Source of the DNA: Candidatus Gastranaerophilales bacterium
GTDB taxonomy: Bacteria; Cyanobacteriota; Vampirovibrionia; Gastranaerophilales; Gastranaerophilaceae
Length of the DNA: 41,298 bases
Direction: 5' to 3'
NCBI GenBank assembly: GCA_944324195.1
Contig: CALUVJ010000007.1
Span: 1-41,298 of the forward strand
The translations under genes were made by a program, and so were the position numbers. The notes beneath the pieces were generated by a model. The model was not told the origin of the DNA. It saw only the letters and a program-made list of their open reading frames with translations, and made no database searches. Of the stretch, positions 18,859 to 29,659 are shown one piece after another (the first letter of the stretch is position 1; each line of letters opens with the position of its first letter).

Positions 18859-19617
18859 TCAACTATTTCTATAATCTGTCGGATGCGGCCAATCCCAGGT
18901 GATGTTTTGCTTTACAACTCTTGCCGGACTTCCTGCTATAACACAATGTCCTTCATTGAAACTTTTTGTAATAACTGATGCGATTCCGATAATACAATCA
19001 TCAGGTATTTGCGCATTTTTTGTTAAAGTAGTACGCTCTCCTAACCAGACATGGTTGCCAATTTTAATAGGTTTTGTCGGCAGATTCAGCACCTCTTTGG
19101 TATTATTGTCGAGGACACTATGCGCATCTGTTATGATTCTCACATTGTTTGAAAACATACAGTCTTTTCCGACTTCAATTGAATTATCGACCAGAAAGAT
19201 AGATGTGTCTGCAGAAAATGAGTTCTCTCCGATAGCGGCTGAGCAGTTATTGCCGTACATTGCAATTTGCCATTTACCGTTAACTTTTTTTTCTATTTTA
19301 ATAGTAGAATTAGAACAGTTAAAGATAAAATTAGATTTTACTAATCTGCAAGATTTATCGATTATTAGTGTATTATTATTTCCGTCAAAGCTAACATACA
19401 ATCCTTTGATTTTTTTGTTAATTCGGATTTGTTTTTCAATACCGTTTTCTACAATAATGAGCCGGTTGTTTTTTCCCTTGTCAGAATTCTGTTTGAAAGG
19501 ATAAAGTATGCTGTAAAATAAACTTCCTTCCTGAGCTTTTATCCTAAGTCCGAAAAAGCTAAAATTTATGTGTGACGTCCACAGACGAAATATTTCTGTT
19601 ATTGAAAATAGTTTCAT
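18859..19617 (-). CDS. Left-handed beta-helix acyltransferase (hexapeptide O-acetyltransferase)
   Basis: A 252-residue sugar acyltransferase. The C-terminal half carries hexapeptide repeats and the CoA/active-site region: IITDAHSV with the catalytic-type His, IKIGNHVWLGERTTLTKNAQIPDDCIIGIASVIT, and the closing GSPARVVKQ. It likely acetylates a sugar in the surface glycan. The ATG is preceded by TATAATAAAT with no ribosome site. Its 3' end overlaps the 5' open frame of the next gene. Confidence 0.85.
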   Translation of the reverse strand: MKLFSITEIFRLWTSHINFSFFGLRIKAQEGSLFYSILYPFKQNSDKGKNNRLIIVENGIEKQIRINKKIKGLYVSFDGNNNTLIIDKSCRLVKSNFIFNCSNSTIKIEKKVNGKWQIAMYGNNCSAAIGENSFSADTSIFLVDNSIEVGKDCMFSNNVRIITDAHSVLDNNTKEVLNLPTKPIKIGNHVWLGERTTLTKNAQIPDDCIIGIASVITKSFNEGHCVIAGSPARVVKQNITWDWPHPTDYRNS

Positions 19618-19664
19618 ATTTATTATATTTTACAATAAATAATTTCATTTTTCTCTCTGAATAT

Positions 19665-20681
19665 TTATAAATCTTTTTTAGTAATTTTCAATAAAGGAAT
19701 GAGACCAAACAAGAACCATTTTGTTTTATTCCAGCGATACTTTTTCTCTGTTAGAAAAGGGATAAGATTAAAAAGTTTGAAGGTCCTTTTGTATTTTAAT
19801 GGCGTATATTCCTGAGAATTTGCAGGAACCATCTTTATTGGTTTACAATATTCATCGCAGGCCCGTTGTGAAAACCCTTTGCCATCAAGTTTATCAAGCA
19901 GCATCATATCATTATCTGATATAGTGAAATCATTAACATTAAAATTGGATATAATTCGTTCTTTTTTTATTGATCGTGCAAGCGGAACGACATCTTTTTG
20001 TAGTGAATATTTAATAGCAATCTGGGCGATATCTTTATTATATTTTTGTGCGAGAGAATTAAATATATCACTTTCAAACATTCGGCCTTGGTTCAGTGTT
20101 CCCCAGCCTATAACTTGAATATTGTGATTTTTGCAAAATTCAACAACTGCCTTTTGTTGATGCTGTGCATGAAATTCTATTTGATTTACCATAGGCTTTA
20201 TTTCGGCTTCTCTTAATATAAATTCCAAATGTCTAAGTGCAAAGTTTGAAACCCCAATTGCCTTGACAAGCCCTTCTCTGTATAAAGTTTCAAGTGCTCT
20301 TTGGGTATCTAAAACACCTTTTTGCCAATCTTCGCACGGTCTGTTTGGAGAATGAATTAAATATAAATCAAAATAATCCAGCCCCATAACTCTCAGACTT
20401 TCCTTGCAGCATTTTATTGCACTGTCATAACCTTGTTTCCAGTCAGGAACTTTACTTGTTACAAATAGTTCTTCTCTCTTAACTATTCCTCTATCAATAC
20501 AATTTTTAATTGCAGTTCCGACACCAGCCTGATTATAATAACAATCCGCATTATCAATATGACAATAACCAGCTTCAATAGCTGTTGTTATTTGATTAAT
20601 AACAATTTCTCCATCAGGTACATAATCAGTACCTATTCCAAGACCAAGATTTAATAGATTATTTACACTTACTAAACTCAT
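19665..20681 (-). CDS. Aldo/keto reductase
   Basis: A 338-residue NAD(P)H-dependent reductase with the family tetrad D43, Y48, K77 (TSKV) and H110 (LIHSP), plus GVSNF and the cofactor end PLARSIKKERI. The family needs about 280 residues; the extra 50 at the C-terminus are basic and hydrophobic (KLFNLIPFLTEKK, FGLIPLLKITKK), like tails on several glycosyltransferases in this locus, and could attach it to the membrane. A good ribosome site (AAGGAAAG) precedes the ATG. A likely role is making a modified sugar; this is inferred from context. Confidence 0.85.
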   Translation of the reverse strand: MSLVSVNNLLNLGLGIGTDYVPDGEIVINQITTAIEAGYCHIDNADCYYNQAGVGTAIKNCIDRGIVKREELFVTSKVPDWKQGYDSAIKCCKESLRVMGLDYFDLYLIHSPNRPCEDWQKGVLDTQRALETLYREGLVKAIGVSNFALRHLEFILREAEIKPMVNQIEFHAQHQQKAVVEFCKNHNIQVIGWGTLNQGRMFESDIFNSLAQKYNKDIAQIAIKYSLQKDVVPLARSIKKERIISNFNVNDFTISDNDMMLLDKLDGKGFSQRACDEYCKPIKMVPANSQEYTPLKYKRTFKLFNLIPFLTEKKYRWNKTKWFLFGLIPLLKITKKDL

Positions 20682-20731
20682 ATTCTTTCCTTTCTTTTTT
20701 AAGTCTGTTAATTAATAAAGTTTCATACGTA

Positions 20732-20772
20732 GTAAAGCTTTCTACCAAATACTGTATGGTAGAAAGCTTTAC
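20732..20772. repeat. Perfect 15-bp inverted repeat with 11-nt loop
   Basis: GTAAAGCTTTCTACC at 20732-20746 and its exact complement at 20758-20772. No T-run follows on either strand, so it is not a standard terminator. It sits in the 134-bp gap between a radical SAM gene and the reductase gene, next to a broken GT8 start. Confidence 0.8.
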
Positions 20773-20777
20773 AAATA

Positions 20778-20813
20778 TTATTGATATCTACTTTTTGATA
20801 TAGGAGAATACAT
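20778..20813 (-). pseudogene. Remnant of a GT8 gene start (MYSPISKSRYQ stop)
   Basis: Directly after the AG-cassette tail, TAACT then ATG begins a 12-codon frame, MYSPISKS..., matching the start of the intact GT8 protein at 25177 (MNPPISKS). It then runs into unrelated sequence and stops. It looks like a deletion scar that kept only the first codons. Confidence 0.7.
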
Positions 20814-20815
20814 AG

Positions 20816-21937
<1,122 letters not shown>

Positions 21938-21938
21938 A

Positions 21939-22898
21939 TTAAACCTCCTGTATGGCTGCTTTAACCGGAACATCAGACAAAATACAGTATTCACACCCTT
22001 TTAGATAGTCTTTATTATAAAAATTGATAAAATCCTGTTTTAAATCAGTTGTCTTTAATAAATCAATGTAATCATCCACATTAATAAGATTTAGTTCAAT
22101 AGCACTTGATGCTTTTGAGCAAACGTAAATTTTATTGTTAAATACCTGAGTACAGTGTGAGCAATGGCATCTTTTATATCTTTCTATTGTAATATCTCTG
22201 TTATCAGCTTGTTGCTTAAAACCGAATTCTTTCAGCCAGCCCATAACATCAACCATTTGAAGCTTTATATTATACTTTTTTAAGAGTTCTTTTATCTCTT
22301 CATGTTTTAGGCGTGGTTTTAATTCTTCATTTGATGAATAGTTTGAAATATATAAATAAGTTTTGTCATTGTATTTTGACATAATTTCCAATACATTATT
22401 ATTAGGCAAAACTGTACCATTAGTAATAACTTCGACTACGTCAATGTTTTCTTTTTCACACGCAAGTTCTATAAATTTATACAAATCTTTGTGTAATAAT
22501 GGCTCCCCTCCCAGAAGGACAAAGCGTCTGATTCTATTTGCTGCATTTGTAATCTTATTTAAATTCTCCTTAAATTCTGTAAATGACATATCGATATGCC
22601 CGCAGGTATTAAATGGCGGTATAAGAGAGCCGCAGTCTTTACATTTCAAAGAACATTTAGAAGTGATACAGAAAGTTAGTTGAGGAATGTTTAATTCATT
22701 TTTTTCAAAGAAATTTGTTATTTCTTCCTCCGTATATTGGTCTATAAATTGACTTTTCTTCTGAGGGTTCAAAAACTTGCCTTTTCTGAAGTACAAAAAT
22801 TGTAACATTTCAACTCCGTAGCGAAATTCGGCGTTTTGTCTGAAATATCTGTTGAAAAAACCGTCATTAATATTGTATTTTATTGCTAAATCTTTCAT
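21939..22898 (-). CDS. Radical SAM protein
   Basis: 319 residues with the cluster motif C82-x3-C86-x2-C89 (KCSLKCKDC) and LGGEPLLHKDL. Further Cys near the end (CHCSHC, CSK, GCEYC) suggest an auxiliary cluster. It is related to, but clearly diverged from, the other two radical SAM proteins here. It starts directly after the stop of the GT32-GT2 gene (TAGATG) and its own 3' end contains the ribosome site of the next gene, so coupling is likely. Confidence 0.8.
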   Translation of the reverse strand: MKDLAIKYNINDGFFNRYFRQNAEFRYGVEMLQFLYFRKGKFLNPQKKSQFIDQYTEEEITNFFEKNELNIPQLTFCITSKCSLKCKDCGSLIPPFNTCGHIDMSFTEFKENLNKITNAANRIRRFVLLGGEPLLHKDLYKFIELACEKENIDVVEVITNGTVLPNNNVLEIMSKYNDKTYLYISNYSSNEELKPRLKHEEIKELLKKYNIKLQMVDVMGWLKEFGFKQQADNRDITIERYKRCHCSHCTQVFNNKIYVCSKASSAIELNLINVDDYIDLLKTTDLKQDFINFYNKDYLKGCEYCILSDVPVKAAIQEV

Positions 22899-24281
22899 CT
22901 ATTTTCTCCCAAGTTTTGCTCTAAGTATGCTTGCGTAGTCTTTAAATTCGCTATTTTTATTTGTTTTTCCGTAATTTGTGTCATGAATTCTTCTAAGACT
23001 TGATACAAAATCTATTTTTTTTGTCTTGATGTTATGTTCCGTAAATTTACTATTAAGACTTATAATTTCTCCCGCACTGATATTTTCATCAAATAAACCA
23101 ATTTTATCAAATACGCTTTTTTTCAGCATAATGGAACCGCCAAGACAACCATAATAAGGGTCCGTTTTTATTTTCTGTTCCTGATTTTTTGCGTCCGGTG
23201 ATATAAAATCTTTAATTTTTGCAATTACAACCTCCAGTTCGCTATCTTGCTCAAATTCTTTATAGAACGTTTTTAAAGAATTTTCTGTTAATAAATCATC
23301 ATGGTCGCAAAAAATTACATACATTCCTTTAGCGGCTTTTAGGCCTGTATTTTTTGCTATGACTTGGCCTTTTGATATCTCATGCGATAATACTTTGCAT
23401 CCTGCTTCTCTGGCAATGCTTGCGGTGCTGTCGCTGGAGCCGTCATCCACTACAACAATTTCTAAATTCATGTTTTGCTTTAATACTGACGAAATAGCGT
23501 CTTTCATATAATTTTCCCCGTTTTTTACCGGCATTATTACTGAAATCAGTGAGTTTGGCTTCGTTTTATTATTTGCATTTTTATCATTTTTTTCTATAAA
23601 ATCTAATTGTTTAAGCAGCGTTTTTAGAGAAATTCGGTGTTTATTCACTAGAAAATACCTATTTTTCTTTGTATTCCAAGAACCATTGCCCCAATGAACG
23701 GCTGCTGTATTTTCTGTAATCATGTCATGTGAAAATTCATCATAAAAATATTTAGGATGAAAATAATCATAAGGATAAATTTTGTATAAGTTCTGGTAAT
23801 TATTCTTTTCTGTCAGTTCACGAAAGATATTAATAATAATGTAGTTTGGTGAGTGCCAGATTTCATCCTGATAAAATTCATATAAATCTTTCAAAACCGG
23901 ATGATTTTTTTCTGCTCCAAAAATAGCAAGTTCCGGTATATTTGATTTCTGATTTCCAAGAAACATTTTTTCAGATAAAAATATATCAAAATTTTTATAT
24001 ACAGTAACGTCAGTATCAAAATAGATTCCGCCATGGTCATAGAGTGTTTTTACACGTATATAATCCGAAACATATGCCCACATTTTTAAATCATAGACTG
24101 TTTTAAACCAGAGATTGTGTTCATATTCATAGTCAAAATCAAACCATTCAGGAGTCTTTTCGTTAACTTCAATGATTTCATAATCAGGAAGCATAAGGCG
24201 CCAGTTTTCAATACAGATATTGGCTATTTGAGATTTATTTTCTCCGTATCCCCAGATGTAAAAAATTCGTTTTGGTATCAT
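22899..24281 (-). CDS. Bifunctional glycosyltransferase: GT32 fused to GT2
   Basis: 460 residues in two catalytic units. Residues 1-230 are a GT32 domain (MIPKRIFYIW, DYIRVKTLYDHGGIYFDTD with DTD at 89-91, AVHWGNGSW). Residues 245-460 are a GT2 domain (LISVIMPVKNG, VVVDDGSSDS, DHDD at 326-329). The GT32 half is highly similar to 27898-28674, also at DNA level, and the GT2 half to the free-standing 25211-25969. It probably adds two successive sugars. It overlaps the upstream GT8 stop by 4 nt. Confidence 0.85.
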   Translation of the reverse strand: MIPKRIFYIWGYGENKSQIANICIENWRLMLPDYEIIEVNEKTPEWFDFDYEYEHNLWFKTVYDLKMWAYVSDYIRVKTLYDHGGIYFDTDVTVYKNFDIFLSEKMFLGNQKSNIPELAIFGAEKNHPVLKDLYEFYQDEIWHSPNYIIINIFRELTEKNNYQNLYKIYPYDYFHPKYFYDEFSHDMITENTAAVHWGNGSWNTKKNRYFLVNKHRISLKTLLKQLDFIEKNDKNANNKTKPNSLISVIMPVKNGENYMKDAISSVLKQNMNLEIVVVDDGSSDSTASIAREAGCKVLSHEISKGQVIAKNTGLKAAKGMYVIFCDHDDLLTENSLKTFYKEFEQDSELEVVIAKIKDFISPDAKNQEQKIKTDPYYGCLGGSIMLKKSVFDKIGLFDENISAGEIISLNSKFTEHNIKTKKIDFVSSLRRIHDTNYGKTNKNSEFKDYASILRAKLGRK

Positions 24282-25177
24282 AAATTCTTGTCCTCTTGTA
24301 CAATTTTATTAAAGCGTTTGTATAAAATATTTGAGCTTAAAAAATGTTCTTTATTTATCACAAGTTCATTATAAAATTCTGTCATTTTTGCATATTGCCA
24401 AAATGTTTCAATGTTCTTCGTTTTTAACGGTTTGTGAGAAACTGCGTCTAAGTAAAAATCAGCCTGCCAAGGCTTTATTTGACTTGTATAATGACGAAGG
24501 ACTATGTTTTGAGCATCAAACATCACATTGTATCGATAATCAAGAATTTTATAATTATTTTCGAAAAATTTATTTAAGACATCTTGATCATTATGTAGTC
24601 GTTTCTCTCTATATTTTTTCTCAATGGATAAAAGCTCGTCTATATGAACATTTTTCCGCCATTTTGGGCAATCAATTAATAAAACTCCGGAGTTAAAATA
24701 TATACTTTTTTCGTTGATATCAATTTGTTTTTTAGTATAAGCGAGAAGTTCCGGTGCTCCCTGATCTGGAACTGCGCCTATGATATAGTCTTGTAAATCT
24801 TCTTGATAAAGAGTTTTTATATCTCCAAAAGCAATTATATCAACATCAAGGTATATAGCTTTTGTTATTTTGGGCACTAGCTGCGGTATTAATAATCTGT
24901 TAAAGGCCGATAATGTAATATAGCTTTTAGCAATAACATCTTTGAAAATATTATTAATATCAATTTTAATAAATTCAATTGAAAGGTTTCTAAAAAGACT
25001 TTTTAATGCAATAATTTTATTTCTGTTTTCACTTGAAATTCCGCCATCTAAAATATAAAAATTGCAAAGTGAACTTGTATTATTACAAATACTTGCAATA
25101 GTAGTTGCAACAAATGGCGCATAGTTGTTATCTGAAGATAGAAAAATCGGAATACTTTTTGATATAGGAGGATTCAT
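24278..25177 (-). CDS. GT8 glycosyltransferase
   Basis: 299 residues of the LPS glucosyl/galactosyltransferase family. It has IPIFLSSDNNYAPFVATTIA at the nucleotide-sugar site, YLDVDIIAFGD with DVD at 111-113, and LLRHYTSQIKPWQ near the end (C-terminal HxxxxKPW). The start MNPPISKS carries a few extra residues compared with the other GT8s, and its ATG lies in a hairpin loop with AGGAG in the stem. It follows cassette D; its translation may depend on the reading frame of the upstream tract. Confidence 0.85.
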   Translation of the reverse strand: MNPPISKSIPIFLSSDNNYAPFVATTIASICNNTSSLCNFYILDGGISSENRNKIIALKSLFRNLSIEFIKIDINNIFKDVIAKSYITLSAFNRLLIPQLVPKITKAIYLDVDIIAFGDIKTLYQEDLQDYIIGAVPDQGAPELLAYTKKQIDINEKSIYFNSGVLLIDCPKWRKNVHIDELLSIEKKYREKRLHNDQDVLNKFFENNYKILDYRYNVMFDAQNIVLRHYTSQIKPWQADFYLDAVSHKPLKTKNIETFWQYAKMTEFYNELVINKEHFLSSNILYKRFNKIVQEDKNL

Positions 25178-25199
25178 AGTTATGCTGCTCTCCTATACC
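25161..25199 (-). promoter_or_regulatory. Hairpin sequestering the GT8 ribosome site
   Basis: On the minus-strand RNA GGTATAGGAG pairs with CTCCTATATC (one mismatch). The stem holds the AGGAG Shine-Dalgarno and the loop the ATG at 25177. In tract frame 1 the upstream ribosome would read through this hairpin and stop at TAA 25180-25182, 2 nt before the ATG. In the present frame 0 it stops at 25211, before the hairpin. Confidence 0.6.
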
Positions 25200-25210
25200 T
25201 GTATCTAACT

Positions 25211-25969
<759 letters not shown>

Positions 25970-26965
25970 TTATGCGTTAACCTCTTCTTCGACTTGTTCA
26001 CCACAAGGTAAACCATATTTCATATCTACAAAGTGGCAATAATGGCAAAACTGACTATAAGGTTTTGATAAGAATTTAATGATATTTTTTGTTAGTTCTT
26101 TTGAGTTTTGGGCATTTCTGATGTCTACAATTTCTTCCTTAACAGTTTCTGTTAATTTGAGATTTCTGACCATATATACTGAGGTACAGCATTGTAAAAT
26201 TAAACCGTCGCTTAGCATATAGCAAAATCTGCCAGAGCAGCAATTATAATTTTTTATAACTTCATCGACATCTTGATAATCAGGATAAATTTTAGGCATT
26301 GTCTGCCAGTTATTACTATTAGTAGCTTCGTGAGGGTTACTTATTTTTATATTATTTTTTTGAAGCAAATCTTTGACTTCATAATGCTTTACAGTAATAC
26401 CCCCCTTGATGTTTTTTACATGTGTATAATTAGAAATCTGAATACCTATTTTTTTATGTTTGAGTGCTTTTAATAGTTTTTCATTTGGAATAATAGTACA
26501 ATTAGTTGCAATAAAAACATGTTTTATTTTTCTTTGTTTGCAAGCATATTCTACCATTTGCGGCAAATCATCATTAAGTAGAGGCTCTCCTCCTACAAAT
26601 CCAAATAATTGAATATAATCAACTGATTTTAAAAGAGTATCTAAATCTTTTTTGAATGTTTCAAATTTTATAGCTTTTATGTGTGTATCGTTAGTAAAGT
26701 AAGGAACTAATGTATTACAGTTTTTACAGTTCATTGTACATTTTGTTGTGACAACATATTCTAAAACAGGAATAACAGGTTTTTGGATTATTTTAAACCT
26801 CAATTTGTGATATTTTATAAATTGTTTTTTTATAATAATAGGAATATTTCTTAATAAGGAAAGAACTTTAGAGTCGTATAGTGCAGATATCCAGCCATTA
26901 TTTTCGCATTCCCATAAATGTTCAATGCCGTATCTTTTATAATTTTTCCATTCTTCTTTATTCAT
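25970..26965 (-). CDS. Radical SAM protein (paralog of 20816-21937)
   Basis: 331 residues with C76-x3-C80-x2-C83 (KCTMNCKNC), FVGGEPLLNDDLP, and C-terminal FCHYCHF and LPCGEQ. It shows where the family naturally ends (GEQVEEEVNA), so the tail of its paralog is an appended cassette. The ribosome site AGGAGG and the surrounding leader are nearly the same as in the paralog, indicating a recent duplication. The upstream gap of 112 bp contains the end of cassette E and no gene. Confidence 0.8.
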   Translation of the reverse strand: MNKEEWKNYKRYGIEHLWECENNGWISALYDSKVLSLLRNIPIIIKKQFIKYHKLRFKIIQKPVIPVLEYVVTTKCTMNCKNCNTLVPYFTNDTHIKAIKFETFKKDLDTLLKSVDYIQLFGFVGGEPLLNDDLPQMVEYACKQRKIKHVFIATNCTIIPNEKLLKALKHKKIGIQISNYTHVKNIKGGITVKHYEVKDLLQKNNIKISNPHEATNSNNWQTMPKIYPDYQDVDEVIKNYNCCSGRFCYMLSDGLILQCCTSVYMVRNLKLTETVKEEIVDIRNAQNSKELTKNIIKFLSKPYSQFCHYCHFVDMKYGLPCGEQVEEEVNA

Positions 26966-27077
26966 TTAAACCTCCTGAAGTATATAAATCTTTTGATTTT
27001 CATTTTATCGTGTTCTTCAATAAATTATGTGTGGTTTTATGCAGCTTTGCATTTCTTTTTAAATTTAATAAGGCGGC

Positions 27078-27911
27078 TTACTCTCTCTCTACGGCCACAA
27101 GGGTTTGAGGCCTTTTTTGTATTACTACCATATTATTATATGGTGAATCTGGGGTATTCATAATCATGTATTTTACAATATATAATTCCAGTTTATTCTT
27201 AAAATAATCTTGTATGCTTTCGATATCGCCAACAGGTAAATCTTCGATACAATATATTCCACTTTCTGCTAAATACTCAATAGAATTTTGGAATAGACAA
27301 AGTGCTGCGTTACCGTTGTGTAATCCGTCATCGATTATAATATCAAATTTTAAATTCAAATTTTCAAAAAAACTTTTTATAGTTTCAGATGAGGTTTGAT
27401 CTATGTATGCTGTTTCAATTTTGTTTTCTGAAAATAAGCAATTTTTATCGATATCTGCACCATAGATCATCGCGTTAGGAAAATAATCTCTCCATACTCT
27501 AAGTGAAGCTCCGGGTTTGCCTTTAGATGTCATATTCCCTTCGATATTTTCATTATCAGTACCAATTCCGCATTCAAAAATATTTTTTGCTTTAATCCGC
27601 AAGTCTCTAAAAAGAACTTCATATATATCTGCATAGGTATGTGGTAACCAAGAGTAGGGGTGAACTTTGTTACTTGCAACATAATAATTTGAACCCTTAT
27701 CAGAACCATATTTATCGCATAAAAACTTTAATTCTCCATAATTATTATGCGGGTCATTTACTATATTGTTTATACATTTGTGTATTTTGCTATTTAATTG
27801 GGCTTCGTACTTGATTTTTTGTATAAAATCAACTCGAGCTTTCAGCCCGTTGCTATTATCTTGTGACATATGAAACTTTTCTCTGATAGATGTAGGATCA
27901 ATCTTTATCAT
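27078..27911 (-). CDS. Class I SAM-dependent methyltransferase with AG-cassette end
   Basis: 277 residues resembling macrocin-type sugar O-methyltransferases: KYGSDKGS, the SAM loop ECGIGT (113-118), PGASLRVWRDYFPNAMIYGADID and the metal-site-like DIIIDDGLHN. It likely methylates a sugar hydroxyl. The normal domain end (NNMVVIQK) is followed by RPQTLVAVERE and a stop, because the tract has shrunk to 5 units (frame 2). It overlaps the upstream GT32 gene by 14 nt. Confidence 0.8.
   Translation of the reverse strand: MIKIDPTSIREKFHMSQDNSNGLKARVDFIQKIKYEAQLNSKIHKCINNIVNDPHNNYGELKFLCDKYGSDKGSNYYVASNKVHPYSWLPHTYADIYEVLFRDLRIKAKNIFECGIGTDNENIEGNMTSKGKPGASLRVWRDYFPNAMIYGADIDKNCLFSENKIETAYIDQTSSETIKSFFENLNLKFDIIIDDGLHNGNAALCLFQNSIEYLAESGIYCIEDLPVGDIESIQDYFKNKLELYIVKYMIMNTPDSPYNNMVVIQKRPQTLVAVERE
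27081..27110 (-). repeat. AG-tract cassette copy E (5 units)
   Basis: Leader CCTCAAACCCTTGTGGCCGT (27091-27110), (AG)5 (27081-27090), then TAAGCCGCC. Five units stop at once after VERE. Frame 1 would add VSRLIKFKKKCKAA, a basic tail like those of C and D; frame 0 would add SKPPY. Confidence 0.92.
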
Positions 27912-28674
27912 TTTTACATCCTTTCGTTATATGCGTTTTACTATTTTTTTCAACCTGATTTATGAATTCCAATTGTTTTAAAAGTGTGTTTAACGGTATT
28001 CTATGCTTATTTGATAGGAAATAAAATGTTAATTTGCTGTGCCAAGAAGCGTTCATCCAGTGTACAGTGTATGTATTTTCAGTAATGCAGTCATGCGTAA
28101 ATTGCCGGTCATAATGGAAAGGATGGAAGTACTCGGCAGGATATATATTTACAATATCATTACCTATAATTTGGTTAGGATTTAGAATAAGGTTATATTC
28201 GTTATTGAGTATATTTGTAAATATACGTGAAATTATATAATCTTTAGATTTCCAAATTCCATCATTATAAAAATTTATCATTTTCTCTAAAATAGGATGT
28301 TTTTTTTCTGTACCAAAAATAGCAAGTTCTGCAAGATTATTTAAACAATTTCCTGCAAACATTTTATTGCTAAGAAGCGGTGTTAAGTCCTTATAAACTG
28401 TGACATCAGTGTCAAAATATATTCCTCCGTGCTCATACAAGGTCTTTATTCTCATATAATCAGCAGCATATGCCCACATTTTTAAATCATAGACAGTCTT
28501 AAACCAGAGATTATTTTCATATTCATAATCAAAATCAAACCATTCAGGAGTTTTTTCATTTATTTCAACAACTTCATAATCAGGCAGCATCATGCGCCAG
28601 TTTTCAATACAGATATTTGCTAGTGTGTTTTTTTTACCTCCAAGCCAAATGTAAAATATTCGTTTAGGTATCAT
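27898..28674 (-). CDS. GT32 glycosyltransferase
   Basis: 258 residues, MIPKRIFYIWLGG start, DYMRIKTLYEHGGIYFDTD with DTD at 88-90, TVHWMNASW near the end. It is the free-standing counterpart of the N-terminal half of 22899-24281 and keeps the same linker start (FLSNKHRIPLNTLLKQLEFI) before ending in a Lys/Asp-rich stretch. It overlaps the upstream GT2 gene by 11 nt and the downstream methyltransferase by 14 nt. Confidence 0.85.
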   Translation of the reverse strand: MIPKRIFYIWLGGKKNTLANICIENWRMMLPDYEVVEINEKTPEWFDFDYEYENNLWFKTVYDLKMWAYAADYMRIKTLYEHGGIYFDTDVTVYKDLTPLLSNKMFAGNCLNNLAELAIFGTEKKHPILEKMINFYNDGIWKSKDYIISRIFTNILNNEYNLILNPNQIIGNDIVNIYPAEYFHPFHYDRQFTHDCITENTYTVHWMNASWHSKLTFYFLSNKHRIPLNTLLKQLEFINQVEKNSKTHITKGCKNDKD

Positions 28675-29659
28675 ATATTAAGTCCCTCGTCGTATTTTTT
28701 TGTTTAATTTGATTTCTTTTATATGAAAAAAATATGTTTTTATTATATTTTCTGCTAAATTCTTCATAGCAATTTGTTTGCATGATTGCATTATAAACAT
28801 ATAAATCGAAGTCATTATATAATTCTATATGATTATTATTTATGTATATTGCAATTTTTTTAAAGTAATTTTTACATACTTCATATTGTTGTTTATTTTC
28901 TATAGAGAATGTTGCGGGAATACTAAATAATTTAAAATTTATTTGTTGTAATAAATTATGTTTTTCATAAAAACTAAATATAAGATCAAAAGCATTAATA
29001 TAGCGTATGTTAGGATTTTGGTTAGATAAACCTTGTTTTCTGTATATGTAATGATAGTAAGGTCCTTTAAATGTAAATACTTTTTCTAAGAAAGGCAGTG
29101 TTTCATAGTGAAAAACAAGATCATTAGCATATTTTATATCTAAAAATTTTAAACTATTTTTTTCTAAAAATTCATATTTAAAAAGCTTGCACCATGCCAT
29201 AACCGGCAATTGTAAAATTTCTTGCTTATTGGTTATATAACCTAAGTTGTATTCTGCACGTAGATATTGCACTTGCATGCTTGCCATTTTATGGTAGGAA
29301 ATCGACAAATTTACAACAACATCTGTATTTACTTCTTCTATAGTTTTAACCATAGTCTTTAAGTAATCATTGTCAATCCAGTCGTCAGAATCCATAAAAT
29401 AAATATATTCACCTGCAGCAATTTCAAAACCATTATTACGGGAAATTGCCGCTCCTGAATTTTGTTGATTTTCAATGAGTTTTATTCTGTTATCACGTCC
29501 GGCATATTCTTTTATAATTTTACAGGAACTATCTGTAGAACAGTCATCAATACAGATTATTTCTATATCTCTTAATGTCTGATTAGTTATACTATCCAAA
29601 CATTTTGGCAGATATTCTTCCACATTATAAACAGGTATTATTACTGATACTTTAGGCAC
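28664..29659 (-). CDS. GT2 glycosyltransferase
   Basis: 331 residues, MPKVSVIIPVYNVEEYLPKC start, IICIDDCSTDSS, DSDDW at 90-94. The C-terminal third is less conserved and is the probable acceptor-binding part. It shares an 8-nt ATGNNTAA overlap with the upstream GT8 gene. Confidence 0.85.
   Translation of the reverse strand: MPKVSVIIPVYNVEEYLPKCLDSITNQTLRDIEIICIDDCSTDSSCKIIKEYAGRDNRIKLIENQQNSGAAISRNNGFEIAAGEYIYFMDSDDWIDNDYLKTMVKTIEEVNTDVVVNLSISYHKMASMQVQYLRAEYNLGYITNKQEILQLPVMAWCKLFKYEFLEKNSLKFLDIKYANDLVFHYETLPFLEKVFTFKGPYYHYIYRKQGLSNQNPNIRYINAFDLIFSFYEKHNLLQQINFKLFSIPATFSIENKQQYEVCKNYFKKIAIYINNNHIELYNDFDLYVYNAIMQTNCYEEFSRKYNKNIFFSYKRNQIKQKNTTRDLIYDT

Noticed and set aside
18899..19504. Plus-strand open frame of 201 codons
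   Set aside because: Antisense of the acetyltransferase, whose hexapeptide motifs are unmistakable; no ribosome site.
20732..20772. Rho-independent terminator
   Set aside because: The stem is strong but no T-run follows on either strand.
21938..21994. Longer N-terminus for the radical SAM protein
   Set aside because: It overlaps the upstream gene and lacks a ribosome site, while ATG 21937 has AGGAGG at ideal spacing.
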